Shown piece by piece: positions 1 through 7,935 of a stretch of DNA of 64,000 nucleotides. Source of the DNA: Lysobacteraceae bacterium PS02340 (GTDB taxonomy: Bacteria; Pseudomonadota; Gammaproteobacteria; Xanthomonadales; Xanthomonadaceae); contig JASCOC010000009.1 of NCBI GenBank assembly GCA_029959605.1, positions 1 to 64,000 on the forward strand. The letters run 5' to 3'. A program made the position numbers and the translations under genes. Under the pieces are notes generated by a model, which ran no database searches, was not told where the DNA came from, and saw nothing but the letters and a program-made list of their open reading frames with translations. Each line of letters starts with the position of its first letter. The stretch's first letter is position 1.

Positions 1-1149
1 GTTGCGGCCCGCGCGCTGGGCCAGATAGAGCCGGCGATCGGCCATCGCCAGCAGTGCGTCGAGGTCCGGCTCCCGGCCCTCACGCACATGGGCGATGCCG
101 ATCGACAGCGTCACCGCCGTGGCCACGCCGTCGACCACCGGCGGATACGCGGCGACCTGCGCGCGCAGACGGTCTGCGCGCTCGGCCGCATCGCCGATGC
201 CGCCACCGGTCAGCAGCATGCAGAACTCGTCGCCGCCGAAGCGGCCGACGACTTCGCCCTCGCGCATCGCGGCACGCAGACGCGCGGCGACGCTCGCCAG
301 CACACCGTCGCCGGCGGCGTGGCCGTGCGCGTCGTTGACGGCCTTGAAGCCGTCGACGTCGATCATCAGCAACGCGGCCAACCCGTCGTCGCGCGTGCGC
401 GCCAGGCGCCGCTGCGCGAGTTCGAAGAACGCGCGCCGGTTGTGGATGCCGGTCAGCGCGTCCTCGGCCGCGAGGCCTTCGAGCCAGCGCTGCTGGCGTT
501 CGAGTTGCAGCAGCAGGAATGCGAACGTCGCGAACACCGGCGCCACCAGGAAGTACGCGAGCGCCAGTTGCTGCCCGGGGGTGATGCCGGCGCCGAAGGT
601 CGGACCGGACTGCGGGTTCCAGCCCTGCTCGGCGAGGCGATAGACGCACACCAGCGCGGCGCCGACGAACAGCACCACCAGCGCGCGTTCCGGCCACGGC
701 CGCCGCACGCCGCGACGCAGCGGCGCGCGCACCGACAGCAGCACCGTCAGCAGCGCGGCGGTCCAGAACATCGCGATGCGTTTTTCGGGCGCCTGGCCGG
801 GCACCAGCAGTGCCAGCAGCAACACCAGCGCCGGCAGATAGACCACTGCCCACGACAACGACGTGCGCGCAGGTGTCGACGGCAGGCTGCGCAGCAGGGC
901 ACGCAGCATCGCCGCGTAGCCGGCGACCAGCAGCGCGCACGCGATTGCCTGCACCGTGCCGCCGAGTACCGAGGCCGGCACCGCGAACAACGGCCAGGAC
1001 AGCGTCTGCAGCGCGAGCCCGACCGTCCATTCTCGCAAGCCGGCACGCTCGCGGATGCGTTGCTCGCGCAGCACCAGCCACGTCATCGCCGCCAGCGAAA
1101 CCGCCAGCAGCACGAACATCGACAGCAATGTGACGTGCCAGGCATCCAC
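1..1149 (-). CDS. Membrane-bound diguanylate cyclase (GGDEF), 3' end cut by window edge
   Basis: Probable cyclic-di-GMP synthase in the inner membrane. Read from a GTG at 1149 (a GGAG lies 11 nt upstream; ATG 1119 is an alternative), the frame stays open for 383 codons to base 1, so the C-terminal end is missing. The first ~200 residues form about six hydrophobic segments. A GGDEF domain follows, with LMIDVDGFKAVNDAHGH (metal and nucleotide binding), the catalytic signature FGGDEFCMLL, and the late motif LSIGIAHVREG. The residues before GGDEF do not show a clear RxxD inhibitory site. Longer open frames on both strands here are shadows produced by high G+C. Domain assignment is firm; the input signal is unknown. 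Confidence 0.88.
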   Translation of the reverse strand, partial: MDAWHVTLLSMFVLLAVSLAAMTWLVLREQRIRERAGLREWTVGLALQTLSWPLFAVPASVLGGTVQAIACALLVAGYAAMLRALLRSLPSTPARTSLSWAVVYLPALVLLLALLVPGQAPEKRIAMFWTAALLTVLLSVRAPLRRGVRRPWPERALVVLFVGAALVCVYRLAEQGWNPQSGPTFGAGITPGQQLALAYFLVAPVFATFAFLLLQLERQQRWLEGLAAEDALTGIHNRRAFFELAQRRLARTRDDGLAALLMIDVDGFKAVNDAHGHAAGDGVLASVAARLRAAMREGEVVGRFGGDEFCMLLTGGGIGDAAERADRLRAQVAAYPPVVDGVATAVTLSIGIAHVREGREPDLDALLAMADRRLYLAQRAGRN

Positions 1150-1283
1150 GTCGACACGCGCTCCGTCAGCCGCCCCGGGGCGGGGCCGGGCGATACGGTA
1201 GCGTGTGGATGTGGGCCGCGTGTCGCGCGCACCGTGAAAAGCGACGCACGTCACGTCGGCTTGCAACCGCGCGATCCGTCGCC

Positions 1284-2090
1284 ATGCTGGGGCACATGCA
1301 CCTCGACAGTCCCGACGACCTCCCCGATTCCGAGCTCCAGCGCGCACGCGACAAGCGCCGCCTGTCCAACGCATTGAAGGCCAGCGTGCTGTTCGTGCTG
1401 CTGCTGTGCATCGTGTTCGGCGTGCAGGCGGCGATCGACTGGCGCTTCCTCGCAGTGAAGCCCGGCGAGTGGAGCGGCCTGCTCGGTCTACTGACCGCAC
1501 CGCTGCTGCACGGCTCGCCCGAACATCTGATCGCCAATGCCAGCGCGCTGCTGCTGCTCGGCTCGCTGGCGCTGGTGGTCTATCCACGCGCCACGCTGCG
1601 CGGCCTGCCGCTGATGTGGCTGGGCTCGGGCCTGGGCGCGTGGCTGATGGGCACGCCCGGTTCGCACCATCTCGGCGCCAGCGGCGTGACCCACGGCCTG
1701 ATGTTCCTGGTGTTCGTGCTCGGCCTGCTGCGCCGCGACCGGCCGTCGATCGCGGCCGGCATGATCGCCTTCCTGTTCTACGGCGGCATGCTGCTGACGA
1801 TCCTGCCGCAGGAGCCCGGCGTGTCCTGGCAGTCGCACATGGGCGGCGCGATCGGCGGCGTGCTGGCCGCGTTCTGGTTCCGCTACGCCGATCCGGTCCC
1901 GCCGCGCCGGCGCTACAGCTGGGAGATCGAAGAGGAAGAAGCCGCGCGCGCCGAACTCGAACGCCGCGACACCTTCGAACCGCCCGCCCCGCGCGATGTG
2001 CCGGTGCTGTGGGAGCGACCAACGGAAGAGCCGCGCGGCGTGGTGCTGCGGTTTCCGGATCGGCGCGGCGGGCGTAACGAAGAGAGTTGA
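1284..2090 (+). CDS. Rhomboid family intramembrane serine protease
   Basis: Likely integral membrane serine protease. The protein has about six hydrophobic helices after a charged N-terminus. It carries the rhomboid catalytic serine in GASGVTHG and a histidine in SHMGGAIGG, the Ser-His dyad. An acidic and arginine-rich cytoplasmic tail follows (EIEEEEAARAELERR). The start is uncertain: ATG 1284 and ATG 1296 are both possible, and the longer frame from 1203 adds an unlikely N-terminus. Its 3' end faces the accessory island, making it the last ordinary gene on that side. Substrate unknown. Confidence 0.85.
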   Translation: MLGHMHLDSPDDLPDSELQRARDKRRLSNALKASVLFVLLLCIVFGVQAAIDWRFLAVKPGEWSGLLGLLTAPLLHGSPEHLIANASALLLLGSLALVVYPRATLRGLPLMWLGSGLGAWLMGTPGSHHLGASGVTHGLMFLVFVLGLLRRDRPSIAAGMIAFLFYGGMLLTILPQEPGVSWQSHMGGAIGGVLAAFWFRYADPVPPRRRYSWEIEEEEAARAELERRDTFEPPAPRDVPVLWERPTEEPRGVVLRFPDRRGGRNEES

Positions 2091-2126
2091 GCTTCGCGGC
2101 AGATCTTCCGCGCGGCGACATTTCCG

Positions 2127-2165
2127 CTTGAGCCCTCCCCCGCGCGCGGGGGAGGGTTGGGAGGG
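2127..2165. repeat. C-rich palindromic intergenic repeat, copy 1
   Basis: A short palindrome, CCCTCCCCCGC against GCGGGGGAGGG, with flanking CTTGAG and TTGGGAGGG. It lies just after the rhomboid stop. A second copy lies inverted at 2261-2302, so the pair could fold into a large hairpin. It resembles dispersed extragenic repeats of xanthomonads. Confidence 0.7.
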
Positions 2166-2260
2166 CGCAAGCGATCAGAGGTGGGGAAGCGCTCCCACAC
2201 GGACGGCTTCAAGTGCAAAGCATTTCGCTCGGGTCGTCCTTTTTTCTACCTGACGATTCG

Positions 2261-2302
2261 CCCCCACCCAACCCTCCCCCGCCAAGCGGGGGAGGGCTTG
2301 AG
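2261..2302. repeat. C-rich palindromic intergenic repeat, copy 2 (inverted)
   Basis: Reverse-oriented copy of the element at 2127-2165. It has the same CCCTCCCCCGC arm, a slightly different loop (CAAGC), the same CTTGAG flank at the right edge, and CCCACCCAACC at the left. Confidence 0.7.
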
Positions 2303-2593
2303 TGGACAGAAAGGCAAAGTAGGTGCGCGTTCAGCGCCCAAAGTTTGTGCTCACGCGGCTCGCCTGAACCGACTTTGCGTAATAGTCGTCCTGAACCAAA
2401 CTTTCAGCCTTTATGAATCATGGGCTTAGTGACAGCTTCGGGTGACAGAACGGCCCAAGTCGACAGCAAAGTCTGTAGGCGGTGTCGCGCAAGGCCTCGA
2501 ACGGAGCGTCCCTTGTTGAATAGGCTGGCGACCCAAACTAGATTCCAAGGCTTGTTCTGAAGACAAGGGCTCCTGCCCTCAAAGCGAGGAATC

Positions 2594-2971
2594 GTGGTCG
2601 GTTGGATGTTCGTACTTCAGCGCCAGCCCGGAGATCGCACAGTTCCTGCCACCTCGGATGATCGGACAGGGGGCACGCTTGCCATCTGGCAGGCGTCGCC
2701 GGACGGCAAGATGTGGATAGATGAGCTCACTGCGGGTGGTCACGCGCTCTACCTAGGCGGAAACGGTTACCCCCATTCCTACACCGCCCCTGCCGCGAAG
2801 CTCATCCCTTATTTGTATCCAAGCCCCCCGCATGCCAGGGAATTCTGGTCTCATGACGAAGGCGATGTGCTGACATGCGACGGGCCTCGTCAGACCAAGA
2901 TCGATGCTGTGCTTGTTGCTGAATGTGATGCAGCGGAGTGGCTACTTGTGGAGGTATGGGACGAAAGCTAA
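2594..2971 (+). CDS. Hypothetical protein, 125 aa
   Basis: Not recognised. Starts at GTG 2594 with AGCGAGGA close upstream; ATG 2606 is an alternative. The product is soluble, rich in Trp, Tyr and Pro, with an acidic C-terminus (VEVWDES), and has no signal peptide or membrane segment. Its stop overlaps the stop of the next gene, which reads toward it (2968-2971). Codon use is more A+T-tolerant than in the flanking chromosome, which suggests it belongs to the island. Confidence 0.5.
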   Translation: MVGWMFVLQRQPGDRTVPATSDDRTGGTLAIWQASPDGKMWIDELTAGGHALYLGGNGYPHSYTAPAAKLIPYLYPSPPHAREFWSHDEGDVLTCDGPRQTKIDAVLVAECDAAEWLLVEVWDES

Positions 2972-3867
2972 TTGCCGGTCAGTCCTGATACTCGGGGCTG
3001 GATTCCGGCCAGAAGGAGGGGCGCTTCTTCAGAGGCGCACGCTTCGTACCTCAATGGGACAATCGGGTCTCGAGGGTCGGGTGCGATTTCTCCGTGTTCG
3101 CGTGCTTGCAATCGCAACGCCCGGCAAGGCTCGAAGAAAGGATCGTGGATTTGCTGAGTGATGAGCTTGGTGTCCACCGCGATCGGAACGCTGGTATCAG
3201 GCAAAAGGGCTAAGAGATCCAGCGTGATCGCGATCAAGAGCTCCGAATGCGGTTGCACGCATGGCTCGCGACATATCCCGGGTAACGCGCGAATGAGATA
3301 GCGTCCCGCATACCACTGTCGATCACTCCGACGCTCCAAGTGATAAAGCCTGTAGGCCGCCAGGAGCGCAAAAAAACCGTATGCATCGCCTCGTTCGTAG
3401 AGGCGTTCTAAGTCGTCCTCACTGACAGGATTTCGGTTTTCCTGGTCAGAAAAAGTACCGTCGGGATAAAGGTAGCGAGGTACTCCCACGAGTGATGGAG
3501 CAATCCTGAAGCGCGCAAGCCACGCTTCGATAGCTCTCTTCGTCGTCGGGCGACGGTCCAAGAGGACTGTCGGCCAGAGAGCGACTTCCCTGAGACTTGG
3601 ATGTAGCGACAGAAGGTGGCGAAGCCGAGTTGAGGAAATGGATCTGCGTCCTTGGCGGTACGCGTCAAACTCGTCCGCTCGCATCGCAAGTGGACCGTCT
3701 GCAGTCTCACGACTCACGACATAGCGCCGACGCAAGATCTGCTCGCCGCCTTCGGCAAGTGACCAAGCTGTCCAAAGAATGCGGTCGCGTAGTCGAAGAC
3801 TCTCACTTGGAACGGGTCTTCCCCTTTGAGGAGGGCCAGCCTGATCTAGCTCTAGCATTTCGCCCAT
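2968..3867 (-). CDS. Hypothetical protein of the transposon, 299 aa
   Basis: Not recognised. The frame is open to 4026, but ATG 3867 is preceded by GGAGG at a good distance, and starting there removes an overlap with the divergent gene at 3971. The product is Arg- and Leu-rich and soluble. Its central part (ALWPTVLLDRRPTTKRAIEAWLARFRI) looks helical and could bind nucleic acid, but no catalytic motif was seen. It is transcribed away from a small HTH gene across about 100 bp, a common layout for a regulator and its target. Role unknown. Confidence 0.5.
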   Translation of the reverse strand: MGEMLELDQAGPPQRGRPVPSESLRLRDRILWTAWSLAEGGEQILRRRYVVSRETADGPLAMRADEFDAYRQGRRSISSTRLRHLLSLHPSLREVALWPTVLLDRRPTTKRAIEAWLARFRIAPSLVGVPRYLYPDGTFSDQENRNPVSEDDLERLYERGDAYGFFALLAAYRLYHLERRSDRQWYAGRYLIRALPGICREPCVQPHSELLIAITLDLLALLPDTSVPIAVDTKLITQQIHDPFFEPCRALRLQAREHGEIAPDPRDPIVPLRYEACASEEAPLLLAGIQPRVSGLTGN

Positions 3868-3896
3868 ACCGCCTCCAACGAAAATGGGAGACACAG

Positions 3897-3939
3897 CCCT
3901 ATTTTCCTTGGGTGCAATTTGCTCTCCTCCGGAATAGGG
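3897..3939. promoter_or_regulatory. Inverted repeat in divergent promoter region, candidate operator
   Basis: CCCTATT at 3897-3903 pairs with AATAGGG at 3933-3939, centred between two divergently transcribed genes. It could be the site of the HTH protein encoded from 3971. Seen directly; function is inferred. Confidence 0.35.
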
Positions 3940-3970
3940 TCTCAGCGAACTCAACGTTACCGGACCGGCA

Positions 3971-4234
3971 ATGCGCGAACCAACGCAATTTGGGGACGAG
4001 CTTTCCGCCGCGTGGATCGCGCGCACCTACGGTGGCTTAGTTCAAGCGAAGGATGTCTCGCGGCTCCTGAGCTTCTCTACTACCGCCGCTCTCCGCCGTG
4101 CGCACGCGACAGGCCGCCTGCCCATCCGCCTGTTTCAGCTAGATGGTAGACGCGGTTGGTTCGCGCATGCAGTAGAGCTCAGCGCCTACCTGCGCTCGCA
4201 GGGAGCGCCTCCCGACCAAGGAGAGCCGCTATGA
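3971..4234 (+). CDS. Small HTH DNA-binding protein, MerR/excisionase-like
   Basis: An 87-residue protein whose centre follows the winged-helix pattern of excisionases and MerR-type N-termini. There is a segment with DVSRLLSFSTTAALRRAHATGRLPI, then a GRR turn and an aromatic stretch (GRRGWFAHAVELSAYL) in the place of the usual final motif. ATG 3971 is the only reasonable start, because a stop in the same frame lies at 3935. No strong ribosome-binding site is visible. It sits just upstream of the transposase operon, separated by a hairpin terminator, and may regulate the transposon or its divergent neighbour. Family membership is inferred from pattern only. Confidence 0.55.
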   Translation: MREPTQFGDELSAAWIARTYGGLVQAKDVSRLLSFSTTAALRRAHATGRLPIRLFQLDGRRGWFAHAVELSAYLRSQGAPPDQGEPL

Positions 4235-4274
4235 CGTGACCTAGTCTGCCGCGATCTACTGAGGCTGGAAAACA

Positions 4275-4304
4275 AAAGCCCGCGAGCTGGAACTCGCGGG
4301 CTTT
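4275..4304. terminator. Rho-independent terminator before tnsAB
   Basis: A 12-bp perfect stem, AAAGCCCGCGAG pairing with CTCGCGGGCTTT, around a 6-nt loop. The T-run is short. It would end transcription from the HTH gene and shield the transposase operon. Confidence 0.75.
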
Positions 4305-4468
4305 CAAGGTCGGCAGCGAAATCGTACGCCGCAGTCGCGAATTTCCTCCTCTCGATGTCCGTTGTCAAGTTCCCAAGTGGCTTGGCACGGGCGAACTTTG
4401 CCCTAGCTTTCTCGACCTCCAGAAGAGGAAGCACACGGTTAGTCGTGGAATGGAGAGGAGCGCGCCTT

Positions 4469-6907
4469 ATGGCACCCGAAATCGGTGGGCCGTCGCTTGA
4501 AGAGCGACAGATCATCTACGCGCATCTAGAAATGAACGATCACTCGATCCAGCAGGTCGAGAACATGATCCGTGGGAGTGGCACGCGCTCCGTTGGTAAA
4601 GGAGCACTGACGAACGTGCGAGTACGCCACAACTCCCGAAAAAATGGCGCCGTGAGGGTGGTTGAGAGCCATACATGCGAGCTTGTCTTCGCATACGAGC
4701 TTGAGTTGGATGAGGATGTCATCGGGTACTACGTGCAGGTTCCAATGCACAGAGTTCGTCGACTCAACAAGAACGGGGCTCTGCATCTGAGTTCGGCTCA
4801 TGTCGATTTTCTCGTACTTCGTAAAACGAGCATCGAACTTGTTGAGTGCAAGCAAGCCCAGTACTTCGAGAGAGAAAATTTGTCTGGAAGTGTCGACTGG
4901 ACCTTGGGACCTGGAGGCTGGACCCATCTCCCCTACGCTGAATGGGCCGCTGAAAGGCAGCTCGAATTTCGAGTTTGGATCTCACCGCGTGTTTCGGGCA
5001 TCTATCTCCAGAACCTTGAACTTTGTTACGAGGTCTTAAAACGGATTCCGGATGAGAGGGAGCACTCTGCGATGGAAAAGGTGCGAGCTCGAACTGCATC
5101 TAAGCCTGCGTCTTTGCAGGAACTCGCAGAAGAAGTCCCTGAATTCAGTGAGAGTATGGCCGCCTGGATGATTGCGGACGGAAGAGCTTATGGCACCTGG
5201 AAGAGTGTTTCCGTCAGTGATCCCAAGTTCATTCTGTACCAAGACAAAGAACAGGCGGAAATTGCCGATAGAACGTTGTGTGAGAAAGCGGCGGAATCTT
5301 TCGCTGCGCTATCGATTCGCGATCCGTTGCTAATAGCCTCAGCGACAGACTTGTGCCGTGCTCGACAGCGGCTCGCGCGACTTCAGGCAATCGAGGAGGG
5401 ATTGCTACCGACCACAGCCCGCATGGCGCAGCTTGCTAGAAAGGTTCAGCGAGCCGTTGCATCTGGACAGACCGCCCTCTCTGCGAGCCTGACCAGCTAT
5501 GCGAAATGCGGCAATAGAACTTCTCGGTTGCTGCCAGAGCAAGAGCAGGCAATCGAGACAGTGATGTCCCGACTGTGGAACACCGGAAAGATTACTCGCC
5601 CCCTTGACCTCTTCCACGAACTGGAGCTTGAGTGCCGAAGATTGGGCGTTGAACCCTGCGGTAGAAGCAGGCTCGACCTTAGGCGAAGAAGTGAGAGCCC
5701 TACGCGGCACGCTTTAAGGTCAGGCGGACTCCGGGCTTATCAGGCTGTAAGGCCACTATCAGATCCGCGGACCCGCTCTCAACGGCCAGTAGGATTTGGC
5801 CAAGTTCTTCACATCGACTCATCAGACCTCGATGTCCGCTGCGCGCCAAATCTTATCGCCTTGCTTCCTGCTTCTAAAGCCAAGTTGTACATCGGCATCG
5901 ATGGGGCAACGGGTTTGCCAATGGCCCACTCACTGATATTTGGACCCGCACGCACTGATGGGTTAGCGCTGCTGATGCGAGAGTACGTCGCACGACATCA
6001 CAAGTTGCCAGCGATGATCCATCTCGACCGCGGACCAGAGAACACGTCTGGGTGGTTGGAAGAGTTCTGCGAAGGACGGATCAGTGTTCGCTACTCACCC
6101 ACGGCCGGAAGTGCTTGGAATGGTTTGGCCGAGAATGCGATCAAGCAAGTCAACTTCCAAGTCGCTCACAGAATGCCCGGTAGCACAGCGCCTGACCAAA
6201 TGGGCCGGCAAGTTGACGGGAAGTACAAGAGTGCGCGAACTGCTCGAATGCCTTTTCTTCGAGTCGCAGATGCCGTTCGAGAGTTCCTTTACGAGGAGCT
6301 CCCCAAAGTTCCGGACTCCCAAGGAAGGACGCCAAACGATAAGCGCGAAGAAGCGTTTTCTCTGCATGGCCATGTCGGAACTCCATGCGAGCTTAATGAC
6401 GATCTTCTTATCCAGACCTCTTTACCTATCCCGCTCCGAAAGCGCGATAACCCATTAAAGGGCATCAGAACCGCCGAGGGTTGGTTCACCAGCGAAGAGC
6501 TGCTTGACGCACTGCGAAGTCACAAGCCGACGCAGCTGAGAAGTGACTGTGGTAACCCGACAGTGCTTTACGTACAGATCGGAAGACGCTGGATCAAAGC
6601 CTTTCATAGCCGCGTCCAGAGTGCAGCGCTTCTGTCCCCGGACGAGCGCCTCCACGACCATCTCTCGGAACCAATCAGGAGAAGTGAGGCGAGGCGCCGG
6701 CGTAGCGAACTATCGAGGTCGAAGCATCTATCACGAAGTCGGTTAGCCGAAGCGGCTAAAACGAATACTGAAGTGAGCTCAAGCGAGCCTCCAAGTATCA
6801 CTGACGAAAGCTCAGGATCTGATAGAGCGCTAAACGGAAGGTGCAGGCCCGGCGCAAGTGCTGATTTCGGAGGCGTTCGCGCATTCGAGGAGCGGGAAGA
6901 CTACTGA
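4469..6907 (+). CDS. Fused TnsA-TnsB transposase of a Tn7-like element
   Basis: Joins both Tn7 end-processing activities in one 812-residue chain. The N-terminal ~220 residues are TnsA-like: HVDFLV (D113) and VECKQ (E126, K128) form a PD-(D/E)XK nuclease core. The C-terminal part is a TnsB/Mu-type DDE integrase: HIDSSD (D450), IHLDRGPEN (D520) and WNGLAENAI (E555). The last two are 35 residues apart, as expected for D35E enzymes. ATG 4469 is preferred over ATG 4355 because GAGAGGAG precedes it by 8 nt. The stop shares one base with the tnsC start. TnsA-TnsB fusions are known in some Tn7-like lineages but are less common than split genes. Confidence 0.88.
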   Translation: MAPEIGGPSLEERQIIYAHLEMNDHSIQQVENMIRGSGTRSVGKGALTNVRVRHNSRKNGAVRVVESHTCELVFAYELELDEDVIGYYVQVPMHRVRRLNKNGALHLSSAHVDFLVLRKTSIELVECKQAQYFERENLSGSVDWTLGPGGWTHLPYAEWAAERQLEFRVWISPRVSGIYLQNLELCYEVLKRIPDEREHSAMEKVRARTASKPASLQELAEEVPEFSESMAAWMIADGRAYGTWKSVSVSDPKFILYQDKEQAEIADRTLCEKAAESFAALSIRDPLLIASATDLCRARQRLARLQAIEEGLLPTTARMAQLARKVQRAVASGQTALSASLTSYAKCGNRTSRLLPEQEQAIETVMSRLWNTGKITRPLDLFHELELECRRLGVEPCGRSRLDLRRRSESPTRHALRSGGLRAYQAVRPLSDPRTRSQRPVGFGQVLHIDSSDLDVRCAPNLIALLPASKAKLYIGIDGATGLPMAHSLIFGPARTDGLALLMREYVARHHKLPAMIHLDRGPENTSGWLEEFCEGRISVRYSPTAGSAWNGLAENAIKQVNFQVAHRMPGSTAPDQMGRQVDGKYKSARTARMPFLRVADAVREFLYEELPKVPDSQGRTPNDKREEAFSLHGHVGTPCELNDDLLIQTSLPIPLRKRDNPLKGIRTAEGWFTSEELLDALRSHKPTQLRSDCGNPTVLYVQIGRRWIKAFHSRVQSAALLSPDERLHDHLSEPIRRSEARRRRSELSRSKHLSRSRLAEAAKTNTEVSSSEPPSITDESSGSDRALNGRCRPGASADFGGVRAFEEREDY

Positions 6908-7935
6908 TGCGAATGATCCAGCATTCTGCTTACGAATTGCCGAGAAAAAGACTTCTGAGAGCTCTGGAGAACCATCGACCTGGGCACATGGTCTTTGTCA
7001 TTGGCCCTTCAGGGGTCGGCAAAACGACAATGCGCCGATCTGTGATGCAGGAGATGTTTGGAGATCCAGGCCACTGGGGAAGAGGTCGAACGCCTGCAGT
7101 CGAGACGTTTGCGATGCTGCCGAACAGCGCTTACTTCAGCTCGCGTGAGCTTGCGAGGTCTCTTCTCGATGAGCTTCACGCGCCGACACTTTCTTGGCTT
7201 CTTGAAGGAAGTAACCTATCCGAGCAGGTAAAGATCTCGATTGGTAACGAGCTGGCTGAATGCAGGAGGGTGTGGATCGATCTAAAGCCGAAACGAGCCA
7301 CAGAAGGCGAATACTGGGGAATGGTCCAGCGCTCGATCTTGGCGCGAGGATGCAAGTACATAGCGCTAGATCAAGTCACGGCCTTGCTCGTGAACCATCG
7401 CGACACTTCTCCCGCCGATCACACCTTGCATCTGATGGCCTTGGCAGAGGCATCGGGAGTGATGTTTGTGATGACTGGTGTACAGAGCGCTGCGCGTCTG
7501 TGGGAAGTCCATTCTGAGCTTCGTCGTCGCGTGGTCACAGTGTGGGTCCCTCCATACAGCGACAGTAGACCTGAGGACTGGGGACCATTCTTGAGGGTTC
7601 TTCAGTCTTTAGGCTTGAAGTACAACTTGTCTAAGAAAGATCTACTGATGAGGATGGCTCATGACATCCTGGCGGCCACAGGCGGCATATTCGCGCAGAT
7701 CGTCCAGCTTCTGGATCGCGCACATCAAGTGGCATATGAGCAAGGTCGGGACCGGATTACCAAGCGGGATATCGAGGATTCTTACTATTCCGATTCAGAT
7801 CTAGAAGCGATATGGCGTGACGTTAGGTCATTCGAAAGCGTTATGAGGGCTGGAGACGTGTCGCAACGAGCAAAGCTAGCTCGTACTCGATGGCGCATGA
7901 CGCTTCAGAGTGAGAATGATGCCGATCAGCCTTGA
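6907..7935 (+). CDS. TnsC/TniB-like AAA+ transposition ATPase
   Basis: Predicted ATP-dependent adaptor that links the target selector to the transposase. Walker A is GPSGVGKTT at residues 33-41. The likely Walker B is YIALDQV, and VMTGVQS gives a sensor-like region. At 342 aa it is shorter than Tn7 TnsC and closer to TniB-like proteins. Its ATG overlaps the tnsAB stop by one base, and its 3' end overlaps the TniQ gene by about 26 nt. The three genes should therefore be translated from one message. Confidence 0.87.
   Translation: MRMIQHSAYELPRKRLLRALENHRPGHMVFVIGPSGVGKTTMRRSVMQEMFGDPGHWGRGRTPAVETFAMLPNSAYFSSRELARSLLDELHAPTLSWLLEGSNLSEQVKISIGNELAECRRVWIDLKPKRATEGEYWGMVQRSILARGCKYIALDQVTALLVNHRDTSPADHTLHLMALAEASGVMFVMTGVQSAARLWEVHSELRRRVVTVWVPPYSDSRPEDWGPFLRVLQSLGLKYNLSKKDLLMRMAHDILAATGGIFAQIVQLLDRAHQVAYEQGRDRITKRDIEDSYYSDSDLEAIWRDVRSFESVMRAGDVSQRAKLARTRWRMTLQSENDADQP

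Larger units (their letters stand above)
2091..2593. other. Gene-free junction between chromosome and island
   Basis: No convincing gene. The left part holds two inverted copies of a C-rich palindromic intergenic repeat. From about 2310 the sequence becomes more A+T-rich. There the string CCTGAACC recurs at 2363 and 2390, each followed by ACTTT a few bases on, and a related inverted string lies at 2315-2333. This is where one transposon end would be expected, but no terminal TGT/ACA pair or target duplication could be fixed by eye. Confidence 0.5.

Noticed and set aside
80-1377. Two long frames overlapping the GGDEF gene
   Set aside because: The third frame on the minus strand contains the complete GGDEF signature; the others are its shadows.
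4355-4468. Earlier ATG for the TnsA-TnsB fusion
   Set aside because: No ribosome-binding site before 4355, whereas ATG 4469 has a strong one and starts just before the family-like region.
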